Positions 20,408 through 29,574 of a DNA stretch of 64,000 nt are shown here, piece by piece. The notes below the pieces were generated by a model that was not told the DNA's origin, ran no database searches, and was given only the letters and a program-made list of their open reading frames with translations. Position numbers and translations under genes: made by a program. The DNA comes from Oscillospiraceae bacterium (GTDB lineage: Bacteria > Bacillota > Clostridia > Oscillospirales > Oscillospiraceae), in assembly GCA_020025575.1 (NCBI GenBank), contig JAHHRW010000001.1, forward strand, positions 186,001-250,000. The letters run 5' to 3'. Numbering within the stretch: the first letter of the stretch is position 1; each line of letters opens with the position of its first letter.

Positions 20408-22036
20408 TTATATTTCAATCATCTTTCCGCCGGTAAAATTATAAATCCGATGGGATATGGAGATAACAGTTCTGTCAGTTGAGGCATTACAAAGGGCTTT
20501 TAGAACAGTTTGTTCTGTTTCCGCATCCAGATTAGCAGTGATCTCGTCCAACAGCAAAATCTGTGGTTCGGCAGCAACTGCTCTGGCTATGGAAAGGAGC
20601 TGCCACTGTCCCTGAGATAACAGCGCAGGCGTACATTCGGTCTCATATCCACGTTCGAGATTACAGATAGTCTCATGGATACCTGCCAATTTTGCTGCTG
20701 CGCATACCATTTCATCTGTGATAGAACGGTCAAACAGCGTAATCTGGTCCTTAACCGTTCCGGGAACCATTTGAAAAGACTGGTTTACATAGCCAAAGAT
20801 TTTGCGTTTTTCAGAATCTGCAATGGCAGAGGCATTGACCCCGTTGATGAGCACTTCACCCTTCTGAGGCCGGTATAACCCCAAAAGCAATTTGAAAATG
20901 GTTGTTTTTCCCGCTCCAGTGCGCCCTGAGAGCGTAATCTGTTCTCCCGAATCCACAGAAAAACTGACATTCTGCAAAACGACGTTTTCATCATAGCCAA
21001 ATGTGACATTTCGCAGCTCCACACAGTGAGAAGAAGAAACGTTTGGCATGTCTTCTGTCGCCCAACGCTCAGGCTGATCAAGAAAACCATTGATTCGGCT
21101 TACACCTGCAACAGCGGACTGTATGGTTTGAATTTCCATTCCGAGGCTTTCTATGGGAGAAAAAACCTGGGCAATGTAATTGATAATTGCAACACAGGTG
21201 CCGGCAGACATCCCGAAGAATGCTAAAATCTTCGGATCGCTGGAGGCTGAAAAAAGCATTACAATGGCTACAATGATGGCATTCAAAATCAGAATCACTG
21301 GGGAATAAATGGAGTCGAAGAAGTTGGTCCTTTCAATTGCCTGATAACATTGGCCAATATAATTGTCATAGTGTCTCTCCATGTATGGCTCTTTTCCAAG
21401 CGTATGGATGGTGCGGATGCATCGAATAGACTCGGGAATATGATTTGACGCCCGACTAACGGCTGCACGGTTTGCAAGCTGCGCGGCCAGAATCTTTTTC
21501 TGCACCGACCTTGTAAAAAGGAAAATGACGGGCAGCAACGCAAGCAGCAACAACGCAAGGCCTCTTGTCTTCGTCCATACAATAACCAAGATACTGATCA
21601 TTTTACATACATCTGCAAACATGCTGATGATGCCTGAGGTAAACAGTGTTTCTACCGTATTGACATCGCCCACAAAACGGGCAACTACTGCACCGGGCTC
21701 CTGCTGATTCAGACTGTCTGCGCTGAGGCGAGTGAGTTTTTCTGAAAGGCTACTGCGCAGTGCATGTGTAATCTTCTGCCCGAAAACGATCAAAAGGGAT
21801 TCTCGAGATGATTCCAAAATGCCGGAGAGCGAAATCCAGACGAAATAGGACACGATGATAGAAAACGACAAAGATGTACCGGCCGTCATTTTATCGATAA
21901 CCGTTCCAAGTACCAGCGGCGGAATCAGAGAGGCTACCACAGATCCCAATACAGCCAGAACAACCCCAATACAGAGCCAATGGAACCGGATTGCAGTATG
22001 AATGATAATCTGCAGCACGTGATTTTTATGTTTCAT
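20408..22036 (-). CDS. ABC exporter half-transporter, subunit 2 (catalytic Walker B)
   Basis: A 542-residue type IV ABC exporter subunit: six membrane helices (about residues 10-300), then an ATPase domain. Walker A is LSGRTGAGKTT (about 366), Walker B is ILLLDEITANLD with the catalytic Glu, and the H-switch is ISISHR. The signature reads LLSQGQWQL instead of LSGGQ. Start: the ATG at 22036 has AGGAGG eight bases upstream; an earlier in-frame start at 22060 lacks one. It overlaps the stop of the upstream half-transporter by 11 bases. The two subunits should form a heterodimer with one degenerate ATP site. Substrate unknown: drugs, peptides and lipids are all possible. Confidence 0.9.
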   Translation of the reverse strand: MKHKNHVLQIIIHTAIRFHWLCIGVVLAVLGSVVASLIPPLVLGTVIDKMTAGTSLSFSIIVSYFVWISLSGILESSRESLLIVFGQKITHALRSSLSEKLTRLSADSLNQQEPGAVVARFVGDVNTVETLFTSGIISMFADVCKMISILVIVWTKTRGLALLLLALLPVIFLFTRSVQKKILAAQLANRAAVSRASNHIPESIRCIRTIHTLGKEPYMERHYDNYIGQCYQAIERTNFFDSIYSPVILILNAIIVAIVMLFSASSDPKILAFFGMSAGTCVAIINYIAQVFSPIESLGMEIQTIQSAVAGVSRINGFLDQPERWATEDMPNVSSSHCVELRNVTFGYDENVVLQNVSFSVDSGEQITLSGRTGAGKTTIFKLLLGLYRPQKGEVLINGVNASAIADSEKRKIFGYVNQSFQMVPGTVKDQITLFDRSITDEMVCAAAKLAGIHETICNLERGYETECTPALLSQGQWQLLSIARAVAAEPQILLLDEITANLDAETEQTVLKALCNASTDRTVISISHRIYNFTGGKMIEI

Positions 22037-23804
22037 CGGAGCGACCTCCTTCCTGCGCACGATAAAGTTCTGCGTATTGAGGAACCTGATTCATCAGCAT
22101 GTCATGTGTACCAGTAACGACTCTTCCCGGCTCCATCCAGATGATCTGCTGTAATTGCGAGAAAAGATACAAGCGGTGGGAAATCAGCAGTACGATACTA
22201 TCTTTCGCAAGTTCTTTCAAATTTGAAAAAACACGCTCCTCTGTATCCCTGTCCAGTGCTGAAAAGGGGTCATCCAAAATAAGAATCGGTTTCCTGTGAC
22301 ATAATGTTCTGGCCAACGCAAGACGTTGAGCCTGACCACCAGACAGTTTCACACCGCCGTTTCCGACGATGGTATCAATGCCGCTGCTCATTTGGTGCAC
22401 TTCCTGATCCAAACAGACCGTGCGAAGATAGGATGCTGCGTCGTCACTGTCCCCCATCAAAATATTATTTTTGATGCTGTCGTTGAGCAGCTCTGGGTCG
22501 TGTCCCAGATAACCTATAATACCGTGGCGGACTGAATCTGGTAAATTGCGCAGTTCTCTATCGCCAAATTTGATGGATCCGAAATAAGGATATTCTAGCA
22601 GAAAAGCTTTCCCCAATGTGGATTTTCCGCAGGCAACAGGCCCGGTAATGCCGATGATCTGTCCCGGAACGGCATCAAAAGACAGATTTTCAAAGACCGG
22701 CTCCGCAGCAGGATAAGAAAAGCTCAAATTCCGCACGGTAAGTGTTTCGGCTGCAACTGCCGGGGTTGGCTCAGTGTATTCTGATGAAATCATAAATGGT
22801 TTGATGCGTTTCCAGGATACCTGCGCCTTGTGGACTGAATTGAAAAGTTTGGCTGCCTTAGAGGATTTCACCGACAATTTCGTATAGCAGGATAAAAAGG
22901 TGGTGAATACAGCAATATCCCAACTGTTCCAACCTTGCCCCAGAACATTCCTGGAACCATAATATAGAATAAACAATACACTGACCATACCAATAACATG
23001 GTACAAAGGCGGCAGTGCTGCAATCCAGATATTCGCCGTCACCGCCGACTTTTCATAAGCAGCAAGACGCTGCTCATACGCTTCATTCCGCTGCAATTCA
23101 CAGCCGAAGATTCGATAAGTGATGGCATTGGATGCTCTGTCCAATGTATCAGCACTCAATTTTCCTGCCTGATTCTTGTATTCGGCACCGGTACGTTGCA
23201 CCAGTTTCTTCATTTTTTCGGCAAGGAAATAAGAAATGGGCGGAAACAGCAAAACAAGGAGTGTAAGGCGCCAATCATAATAAAGCAGCATCCCACAATA
23301 GCAGACAAGTGCAACTCCGGTATCAAATACCTCTGTTGTAAATTTCCGCATTCCCTCTGCGCAGTCATCTACGTCAGAGATTGCTTTTGTCATGACGTTG
23401 CCGATCCCTTCCTGCTCCAATTCTGCCTTCGTTTTCCCCAGCAGGTTATGATACAGGACTTTCTTCATTGAGCGGTTTACATTGTTTGCAAATCGCCGCA
23501 CATAGAACCGCTTGATGTATCGGGTGCCCTGAACAATGCAGATAATTGCGACATACCACGACACCAATTGCAGCATTGCCTGAAAAGTGGATTGTCCGGA
23601 TAGGATATCTACAAGACACCCTGCCAGTTTTCCCTCAAACCAGGGACTGGCCAGCAAGCCAAGATTGTAGATCAGGCCGGAAATTGTGACTGCCAGCAAA
23701 ACACCCCACTCTGCGCGGAAATAGCTGATAATAGAATCAGCACGAAAAGAACTTCTATTTCTTAACGATATGCGTTTCGGTTTTTTTATCATATGATTCA
23801 CCAT
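22026..23804 (-). CDS. ABC exporter half-transporter, subunit 1 (degenerate Walker B)
   Basis: About 592 residues: a basic N-terminal tail, six membrane helices (about 30-320) and an ATPase domain. Walker A is ITGPVACGKST, the signature is canonical (KLSGGQAQRL), the H-switch is LISHR, but Walker B reads LILDDPFSALD with Asp in place of the catalytic Glu. This is the usual sign of the non-hydrolysing site in heterodimeric exporters such as TM287/288, LmrCD or BmrCD. The start is uncertain: the ATG at 23804 follows AAAGGGAG very closely, a GTG at 23801 and an ATG at 23792 are alternatives, and an in-frame start near 23852 lacks a binding site. Confidence 0.87.
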   Translation of the reverse strand: MVNHMIKKPKRISLRNRSSFRADSIISYFRAEWGVLLAVTISGLIYNLGLLASPWFEGKLAGCLVDILSGQSTFQAMLQLVSWYVAIICIVQGTRYIKRFYVRRFANNVNRSMKKVLYHNLLGKTKAELEQEGIGNVMTKAISDVDDCAEGMRKFTTEVFDTGVALVCYCGMLLYYDWRLTLLVLLFPPISYFLAEKMKKLVQRTGAEYKNQAGKLSADTLDRASNAITYRIFGCELQRNEAYEQRLAAYEKSAVTANIWIAALPPLYHVIGMVSVLFILYYGSRNVLGQGWNSWDIAVFTTFLSCYTKLSVKSSKAAKLFNSVHKAQVSWKRIKPFMISSEYTEPTPAVAAETLTVRNLSFSYPAAEPVFENLSFDAVPGQIIGITGPVACGKSTLGKAFLLEYPYFGSIKFGDRELRNLPDSVRHGIIGYLGHDPELLNDSIKNNILMGDSDDAASYLRTVCLDQEVHQMSSGIDTIVGNGGVKLSGGQAQRLALARTLCHRKPILILDDPFSALDRDTEERVFSNLKELAKDSIVLLISHRLYLFSQLQQIIWMEPGRVVTGTHDMLMNQVPQYAELYRAQEGGRSDET

Positions 23805-23963
23805 ACTCCCTTTGCTTGATCCATCTAAGTCCTTTACCGTATTCCTCTGCATTTTCAAATTTTCCAGATTAAAACCATATTACTCTTTCATTTTAAATAT
23901 GGACTGAGCCATTCAGTTGATTTCCTTTTCAGAAATTGCAGGCAGCAGTTTCCTCTATCTCAT

Positions 23964-24014
23964 TTTTAGAAAAAGTGGCGTCCTTTTTGAAAAATCAGCA
24001 TCAAAAAGGGCGCC
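23964..24014 (-). terminator. Terminator or attenuator upstream of the ABC operon
   Basis: On the minus strand a 14-bp stem (24001-24014 with 23977-23990, one G-U) is followed by ACTTTTTCTAAAA. It lies about 160 bases before the first ABC gene and faces it, so it could end a short upstream transcript or act as a leader attenuator. The gene-free stretch 23805-24117 otherwise holds a GC-rich hairpin (24074-24090) and a tRNA T-arm-like piece (24047-24063). Confidence 0.55.
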
Positions 24015-24117
24015 AACAGCATTCATCCTCTAAGTCTCCGGAATACGGGGGTTTGACTCCCTCTAGTTGGTGGGGGGGCCATTTGCCCCCTTGAATCAGA
24101 GCATATTTATTGCATAA

Positions 24118-24178
24118 AAAAACGAAACACCCTGATTCTCTAAGGCTTATAGCCTTGGCATCAAAAGTGTTTCGGTTT
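24118..24178 (-). terminator. Terminator of tRNA-Ser(GGA)
   Basis: On the minus strand CGAAACAC and GTGTTTCG close a loop containing a second hairpin (AAGGCTATAAGCCTT), followed by TTTTTTT. It begins directly after the tRNA CCA end. Confidence 0.85.
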
Positions 24179-24180
24179 TA

Positions 24181-24272
24181 TGGCGGAGCAGGAGGGATTT
24201 GAACCCTCGGTACCCTTTTGGGGTACACACGATTTCCAGTCGTGCCCGTTATGACCACTTCGATACTGCTCC
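24181..24272 (-). tRNA. tRNA-Ser, anticodon GGA
   Basis: A 92-base class II tRNA on the minus strand with encoded CCA. The acceptor stem GGAGCAG pairs with CTGCTCC, and the discriminator is G as expected for serine. The anticodon stem CACGA/TCGTG encloses CTGGAAA, giving GGA. The long variable arm GTACCCCAAAAGGGTAC is present. Confidence 0.95.
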
Positions 24273-24312
24273 GTATTTCAACCGGCCTCGTTTTCCGTCA
24301 GCCGACTCCAAT

Positions 24313-24341
24313 ATATTACATCATATATCTTGTTTTGTCAA
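24313..24341 (-). promoter_or_regulatory. Promoter of tRNA-Ser(GGA)
   Basis: TTGACA (24336-24341) and TAATAT (24313-24318) on the minus strand with a 17-base spacer. Confidence 0.8.
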
Positions 24342-24448
24342 GCACTATTTTTACTTTTTTCTAATTATTTTTTAATTGCCGATTCTATGCATTTAGATTG
24401 CTATTTTCAGGTCTATGCTTTATAATGTTACGAGATGGAGGTGTTAGG

Positions 24449-25027
24449 ATGGATTTAAAGCAACCTGTTCATTATAAGATGCAAATGGACAGTCATTGGA
24501 TACAAATGTCCGTTGTTTTTATGGGACTTTGTGTTTTCTTAAAGGCTGTATATTATCTAGGATTAACCAATTTTCAGGATTTGAGTGCATTCCAGCTGAT
24601 AACAAAATTGATAATGCCCATTGCAATAGCAGCGGTTTACTTGATACTGATAAAAGGATTAAGCTTAAACTCACCGATTCTTCTGGGGGTTTTGTCCGGA
24701 CTATATGCTGTAGATTACCTGCTCGCTATGGAACAAAATGAAACTGTATCGGCAGTTTTATTGGCGGCTAATGCAGCTGTATTTCTCGCAACGGTCTACG
24801 GCTTTTTGCCGGATCGGAAGGCGCTGATCATCGTTAGTATCATTTCTATGATTTATCGCGTTGCAGCAGTAGATCTGCTGGGATATATCTTTCCCCTATC
24901 TGACTGGCATATTGTTCCCTACATACCGTCACTTGCGAATATGTTCGCTGTTCTGGCAATTGGATTTCTTTCCCCAGCTCTTCAGCTGACACAACGCAGG
25001 AAACAACCAACCGAGGAATACGTTTAA
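24449..25027 (+). CDS. Multi-pass membrane protein of unknown function
   Basis: A 192-residue protein with about six hydrophobic helices: roughly residues 20-38, 50-70, 75-95, 100-118, 122-145 and 155-175. It ends in a charged tail (QRRKQPTEEYV). No domain that I recognise. Start: ATG at 24449 with GGAGG seven bases upstream; the open frame extends further upstream without a comparable binding site. It stands alone between tRNA-Ser and the cytidylate-kinase-like gene, convergent with the latter. Confidence 0.75.
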   Translation: MDLKQPVHYKMQMDSHWIQMSVVFMGLCVFLKAVYYLGLTNFQDLSAFQLITKLIMPIAIAAVYLILIKGLSLNSPILLGVLSGLYAVDYLLAMEQNETVSAVLLAANAAVFLATVYGFLPDRKALIIVSIISMIYRVAAVDLLGYIFPLSDWHIVPYIPSLANMFAVLAIGFLSPALQLTQRRKQPTEEYV

Positions 25028-25102
25028 TACTCTTCTAAACAGTTACCCCGCTGAATCGAGCATCAGATCCGCTATGGCAAAGTCAACTTTATAAAGATTA
25101 AA

Positions 25103-25141
25103 ACAGGGCGATATCCAAAGAACATCTGGATATCGCCCTGT
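25103..25141 (-). terminator. Terminator of the cytidylate-kinase-like gene
   Basis: The long stem acagggcgatatcca/tggatatcgccctgt is followed by TTTTAAT on the minus strand. It also separates the convergent gene ending at 25027. Confidence 0.8.
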
Positions 25142-25176
25142 AACAATTAGATTGATAAAGTTAACCCCGAAAGGAA

Positions 25177-25788
25177 CTACTTCTTGGAATCCTCAACAAT
25201 TTTAATGATGAGGTCTGCACAGTTCTCAACACCCAAAACACTGGAATCAAAGCTCGCATGGTAATTCTCTGCCATGCCCCATGTGCGCCCGGTATAGTGC
25301 TGATAATTTACACGGCGACGTTTATCCTTCTCATTCAAACGGGCCTCAGGGCTCTTCTCAGACTCGCCATACAGCCGAACAATACGGTCAGCGCGAAATT
25401 CCATATTCGCATAGATATATACATTCAGGCAGTCGTCACGATCTTTCAGGATGTAATCCGCATTCCGGCCAACAATGACACAGGGACCTTTTTCAGCCAA
25501 CTGCAGAATTACTCCACACTGGATATTCCATAAAAAATCAGCAGTGGACAACCCATTCATAACTCCAGGAACTCCCTGTGGAGCAAATGCATAAGACAGA
25601 CGACTTAATCCAGGAGCGTGTTCACCGTTCTCTTCTACAAATTTCGGAGCGAAACCGGATTCCAAGGCAATTTGGTTCACCAAATCCTTATCATAGAAAG
25701 GAATTCCAAGTTTAGACGCGACCATCCTGCCAACAGTACGACCGCCGCTGCCAAACTCACGGCTAATGGTGATGATTCTCTTTTCCAT
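25177..25788 (-). CDS. Cytidylate kinase-like protein
   Basis: A 203-residue P-loop nucleotide kinase-like protein of the cytidylate-kinase-like family common in gut Clostridia. The first line is diagnostic: ITISREFGSGGRTVGRMVA carries the P-loop variant GSGGRTVG (about residues 10-20), followed by LGIPFYDKDLV. GPCVIVGRNADYIL and an Arg-rich lid (KDKRRRVNYQHYTG) follow. It is not the standard Cmk, so the substrate is open. Start: ATG at 25788 follows a GGAGG site; earlier in-frame codons lie in the promoter region. A perfect sigma-A promoter stands upstream. Confidence 0.85.
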   Translation of the reverse strand: MEKRIITISREFGSGGRTVGRMVASKLGIPFYDKDLVNQIALESGFAPKFVEENGEHAPGLSRLSYAFAPQGVPGVMNGLSTADFLWNIQCGVILQLAEKGPCVIVGRNADYILKDRDDCLNVYIYANMEFRADRIVRLYGESEKSPEARLNEKDKRRRVNYQHYTGRTWGMAENYHASFDSSVLGVENCADLIIKIVEDSKK

Positions 25789-25828
25789 AAAATAACCTCC
25801 TTGTATAATCCATTGGGTTAGTACAAAT

Positions 25829-25857
25829 ATTATAGCACTATGCACAAGTAATGTCAA
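25829..25857 (-). promoter_or_regulatory. Consensus promoter of the cytidylate-kinase-like gene
   Basis: TTGACA (25852-25857) and TATAAT (25829-25834) on the minus strand, 17-base spacer: a perfect sigma-A consensus. The start of transcription should be about 35 bases before the ATG. Confidence 0.9.
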
Positions 25858-25900
25858 TCATCTTTGGTTATATATTGTCAATTTGGTCATATATTCAGAT

Positions 25901-25932
25901 AAAAAAACACCACAATCAAAAGATTGTGGTGT
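25901..25932 (-). terminator. Terminator of tRNA-Thr(CGT)
   Basis: The stem acaccacaatc/gattgtggtgt is followed on the minus strand by TTTTTTT, directly after the tRNA end. Confidence 0.85.
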
Positions 25933-25933
25933 T

Positions 25934-26009
25934 TGGAGCTAGTGACCTGACTCGAACAGGCGACCTTCTCATTACGAGTGAGATGCACTACCGACTGTGC
26001 TACACTAGC
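25934..26009 (-). tRNA. tRNA-Thr, anticodon CGT
   Basis: A 76-base tRNA on the minus strand with encoded CCA. The acceptor GCTAGTG pairs with CACTAGC and the discriminator is T. The anticodon stem TCTCA/TGAGA encloses CTCGTAA, giving CGT for ACG codons. The T loop TTCGAGT is canonical. Confidence 0.95.
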
Positions 26010-26019
26010 AAGCCTACAC

Positions 26020-26048
26020 AGTATAACAGCAAAAGGATAAAAAGTCAA
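26020..26048 (-). promoter_or_regulatory. Promoter of tRNA-Thr(CGT)
   Basis: TTGACT (26043-26048) and TATACT (26020-26025) on the minus strand with a 17-base spacer. Confidence 0.8.
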
Positions 26049-26132
26049 TCTAAAATTGCAATCAGAGGAATTTTACATGCACCGGCAGGCTGCAAACGGC
26101 GCAGCCTGCCGGTTGGAAGCAACAGAAAAAGA

Positions 26133-27548
26133 TTACACGATCTTTTCTACCTTGATGGTATTGGTGTTGCCGGAACGACCCATGATGGGGCCGCCAGTCA
26201 AAACAACCTTATCGCCGGGCTGCAGATCAAACGTACGCTTGGTGTCAGCCAGTGCATGGTAGAACATAACATCCATGGAAGAATACTGCTCAACCATTAC
26301 AGGAGTAACACCCCAGCTCAGAGCAAGACGACGCCAAATCTTGCGATCAATGGTCAATCCAACGATATCTACAGGGCAACGGAAACGGCTGACCATCTGA
26401 GCGGTCTTACCGGACACAGAAGAAACAGCGATTGCCTTTGCATCTACATCAATTGCCATTGCACAGACTGCATGGGAAATTGCATCCATGGTATCATTGA
26501 TGTGGAACTCGTAATTATAGAAACGCTTGCGGTAGCTAGTGTGGTTTTCGGTGTATTCACAAACCTTAGCCATAGCCTGAACAGCCTGAACAGGATACTT
26601 ACCTGCAGCAGACTCGCCAGACAGCATAACCGCGGAAGTTCCATCGTATACAGCGTTTGCAACGTCAGAGATTTCAGCACGGGTAGGACGAGGGTTGGTA
26701 ATCATGGACTCCAGCATCTCAGTAGCGGTAACAACGCGCTTACCCATGGTGCGGCACTTACGAATCAGAGCCTTCTGGATTGCAGGAACCTCGATAAAGG
26801 GAATCTCAACACCCAAATCGCCACGAGCAATCATGATACCGGAACAAGCAGAGCAGATTTCCTCTACATTGTCAACACCGGAACGGTTCTCAATCTTGGC
26901 AATGACTTCGATATCGCTGCCGCCGTTCTCATCCAGGAACTTCTGCAGATCCAGAACATCCTGCTTGGTGGAAACGAAAGATGCTGCAATGAAATCAACG
27001 CCGTTCTTGATGCCAAACAGAATATCAGCCTTATCCTGCTCAGACAGGAAGGGGCCGGTCATTACCTTATTGGGGAAACACATGCTCTTACGGTTGCTCA
27101 TCTCACCGCCAACAACGCAGCGGCAGATAGCGTCATTGCCCTTCAGCTCGGTAACTTCAAAAATAATCAGGCCGTTGTTGACCATGATGGTGTCGCCAAC
27201 CTTCAGGTCCTGGATCAGACGCTTGTAGGAGACGCTGACGCGAGTCTCATCACCCTCGATTTCGTCAACGGTAAAGGTGAAAGTGTCACCTTCGTGTACA
27301 GTGACCTTCTCATTCTTGAAGGTACGAATACGATATTCAGGGCCCTTGGTATCCAGCAGAAGTGCCACGGGCTGATTCATTTTTTCACGAACTTCTTTAA
27401 TCAAATCAATCTTAGCCTGCTGCTCTTCATGAGTGCCGTGAGAGAAGTTGATACGAGCGACATTCATGCCTGCCTCGATCATCTGGGTCAAGGTTTCCTC
27501 GTTCGTGCTGGCCGGGCCGATTGTACAAATAATTTTTGTTTTACGCAT
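26133..27548 (-). CDS. pyk: Pyruvate kinase
   Basis: A 471-residue enzyme converting phosphoenolpyruvate and ADP to pyruvate and ATP, the last step of glycolysis. It opens with MRKTKIICTIGPAS and NVARINFSHGTHEE. The active-site lysine region is VIAKIENRSGVDNVEEI, the metal and effector region GIMIARGDLGVEIPF, and the signature TATEMLESMITNPRPTRAE. This is the short form without the extra C-terminal PEP-utilising domain seen in some Bacilli. Start ATG at 27548 follows GGAGGAAG. Confidence 0.97.
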   Translation of the reverse strand: MRKTKIICTIGPASTNEETLTQMIEAGMNVARINFSHGTHEEQQAKIDLIKEVREKMNQPVALLLDTKGPEYRIRTFKNEKVTVHEGDTFTFTVDEIEGDETRVSVSYKRLIQDLKVGDTIMVNNGLIIFEVTELKGNDAICRCVVGGEMSNRKSMCFPNKVMTGPFLSEQDKADILFGIKNGVDFIAASFVSTKQDVLDLQKFLDENGGSDIEVIAKIENRSGVDNVEEICSACSGIMIARGDLGVEIPFIEVPAIQKALIRKCRTMGKRVVTATEMLESMITNPRPTRAEISDVANAVYDGTSAVMLSGESAAGKYPVQAVQAMAKVCEYTENHTSYRKRFYNYEFHINDTMDAISHAVCAMAIDVDAKAIAVSSVSGKTAQMVSRFRCPVDIVGLTIDRKIWRRLALSWGVTPVMVEQYSSMDVMFYHALADTKRTFDLQPGDKVVLTGGPIMGRSGNTNTIKVEKIV

Positions 27549-27598
27549 AACGCTTCCTCCGTTATTTCTTTTTTTATCATGATTGCGTTTTCTTTTTC

Positions 27599-27627
27599 AT
27601 TTTAATTCATCCTCAATTAAATGTCAA
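27599..27627 (-). promoter_or_regulatory. Promoter of pyk
   Basis: TTGACA (27622-27627) and TAAAAT (27599-27604) on the minus strand with a 17-base spacer, about 45 bases before the pyk ATG. Confidence 0.8.
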
Positions 27628-27666
27628 TTCACATCTTTAAGATTGGTCAAAGAGTCAAAAAAACAG

Positions 27667-29493
27667 CTATGCCAACTGCAAATCGACACCATAATGACGA
27701 ATCCAGAAATCGATTTGCAAAAGGTATGCAATGGTCTGGGGTGTTTTCATCAGCTGTCCATACCAAGGCCACGGCATATCCCCCGCTGCAAGCTCCGATA
27801 CTTTGCTTCGCTGCAGCAATTCCCACAGTGGGGACGAGCTGTCTTTCAACAATCGATTCATTCGATCACGCATGAGATTCAGATACTGCGGATCATAGGT
27901 TTTGGGATATGGACTCTTTTTGCGCCACAGGATTTGATCCGGCAGCAGTCCCGTTGCAGCCTTTCGCAGAAGTCCCTTTTCATACCCATTATAGTCCTTC
28001 ATTTCCCAAGGAACCCGATATAGATATTCTGCAATTCTCCAGTCACAGAATGGTACACGAACTTCCAGTGACGAGTACATGCTCATGCGGTCTTTGCGGT
28101 CCAGCAGGGTCTGCATAAACCAGCGAAAATTCAGATTCACCATCTGTTTCATCCGCCGTTCCAGAGCAGAAGTTTCCGGAAGGATGTCGCTTTCGTCCAG
28201 TGTTTGCTGGTATTTGCTCATGACATAGTCCTGCGCACGAATCTGTGCAGTTAGGTTCGCGCTCAGCAAGGATGCTCGTTCCTTTGTGGATTGCGCCCAC
28301 GGAAAGCCTGCCTGTTCCCGGATTTCTGGGTCACGGTACCATGGATATCCCCCGAATATTTCGTCTGCACACTCCCCAGACAGTGCAACAGTGACATCCT
28401 TGCGGATTTCTTTGCAGAACAATAACAACGAAAAATCCACATCTGCCATTCCCGGCAGGTCCCGGGCCATTGTTGATTCTTCCAGTGCATCGTATAATTG
28501 CTGTGCTGTCAACTCAATTCGATGTGGTTTGCACTTCAAATAGGATTCCATGATTCCTATGAAATCCGCATCCGTATTCGGCTGGAATTTTCCGGGAACA
28601 AAGTATTTTCTGTTGTTTTCGTAATCCACAGAGAATGTACTCAGTTGTTTTCCCTGCTTAGCAAGCTCGCTTGCGCATACCGAGCTAATCAAACTGGAAT
28701 CCAGCCCTCCGGATAAGAATGTACCAATGGGCACATCCGATACCATCTGCCGCTTGATTGCATCGGTCACAAGATATCGAACCTTCTCCACCGTATCATC
28801 AAAGCTATCCTGATGGGGCGCATCCGTCAATTTCCAATAACGCTCCCAGTGAAATGATCCATTTTCCCAAACGCCGCAGCATCCGGGCTCCAGTTCTTGA
28901 ATTCCCTTTAAAACGCCACACCCCGGTGTACGCCCCGGGCCAATCAAGATCAGTTCCGCAGCACCCGTGGTATCCAGAATTGCAGGAAAGCCGGGATAGG
29001 AAAGAATTGTCTTAATCTCAGATGCAAATAGCAGTCCACCCTGATACAGTGAATAAAACAGAGGTTTCACGCCGATTCTGTCTCTGGCAAGAAACAATCT
29101 GCCTTTTTGTTGCTCCCAAACCGCAAAGGCAAAGATTCCGTTTAATTTATCCAAACATTCCCTGCCCCACTGAGCATAGGCATGGAGCAATACTTCTGTA
29201 TCCGAGTGTCCTGAAAATCGGTGACCAAGTTTCGACAACTCTGCTCTCAGTTCCTCCGTGTTGTAAAGTTCCCCATTATACACCAGTGTGTATCTTTCCT
29301 GATTGTATTCTAAATGCATTGGCTGTTTTCCGCCAACAGGATCTATAACCGTCAATCGTGCATGAAGTAATGTGGTAGTTCGATCCGAAAATACCCCAAA
29401 ATCATCGGGCCCACGGCGTGTCATGGTATTTTGGAAACGAGTGATCGTATCCAGGTTTGCTTTCAGATTTAGAATTCCCGCAATGGCACACAT
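27667..29493 (-). CDS. asnB: Asparagine synthetase (glutamine-hydrolysing)
   Basis: A 608-residue enzyme making asparagine from aspartate, glutamine and ATP. The protein must begin MCAIAG, because Cys2 is the N-terminal glutaminase nucleophile; the ATG at 29493 has AAAGGAGG upstream, and the long in-frame extension beyond it is rejected. The glutaminase domain (1 to about 200) includes NGELYN and SDTEVLLHAY. The synthetase domain has the ATP pyrophosphatase loop FLSGGLDSSLIS (about 265) and SGECADEIFGGYPW. It is monocistronic and divergent from the gene at 29575. Confidence 0.95.
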   Translation of the reverse strand: MCAIAGILNLKANLDTITRFQNTMTRRGPDDFGVFSDRTTTLLHARLTVIDPVGGKQPMHLEYNQERYTLVYNGELYNTEELRAELSKLGHRFSGHSDTEVLLHAYAQWGRECLDKLNGIFAFAVWEQQKGRLFLARDRIGVKPLFYSLYQGGLLFASEIKTILSYPGFPAILDTTGAAELILIGPGRTPGCGVLKGIQELEPGCCGVWENGSFHWERYWKLTDAPHQDSFDDTVEKVRYLVTDAIKRQMVSDVPIGTFLSGGLDSSLISSVCASELAKQGKQLSTFSVDYENNRKYFVPGKFQPNTDADFIGIMESYLKCKPHRIELTAQQLYDALEESTMARDLPGMADVDFSLLLFCKEIRKDVTVALSGECADEIFGGYPWYRDPEIREQAGFPWAQSTKERASLLSANLTAQIRAQDYVMSKYQQTLDESDILPETSALERRMKQMVNLNFRWFMQTLLDRKDRMSMYSSLEVRVPFCDWRIAEYLYRVPWEMKDYNGYEKGLLRKAATGLLPDQILWRKKSPYPKTYDPQYLNLMRDRMNRLLKDSSSPLWELLQRSKVSELAAGDMPWPWYGQLMKTPQTIAYLLQIDFWIRHYGVDLQLA

Positions 29494-29529
29494 ACTGCAT
29501 CCTCCTTTTCTTTCGCAATAGTATATGCG

Positions 29530-29558
29530 GAATACTCCATTAAGTGTACGGGAATACT
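29530..29558 (+). promoter_or_regulatory. Possible forespore (sigma-F/G) promoter
   Basis: GAATA (29530-29534), 15 bases, then GGGAATACT (29550-29558) fits the sigma-F/G pattern GNATA-N15-GGnnAnAnT. The leader before the ATG at 29575 would be very short (about 10 bases), which weakens the call. Confidence 0.35.
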
Positions 29559-29574
29559 GAAAAAGGGTGATAAT

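Noticed and set aside
25851..27605. A 584-residue plus-strand frame.
   Set aside because: It is antisense to tRNA-Thr and pyk, both firmly identified.
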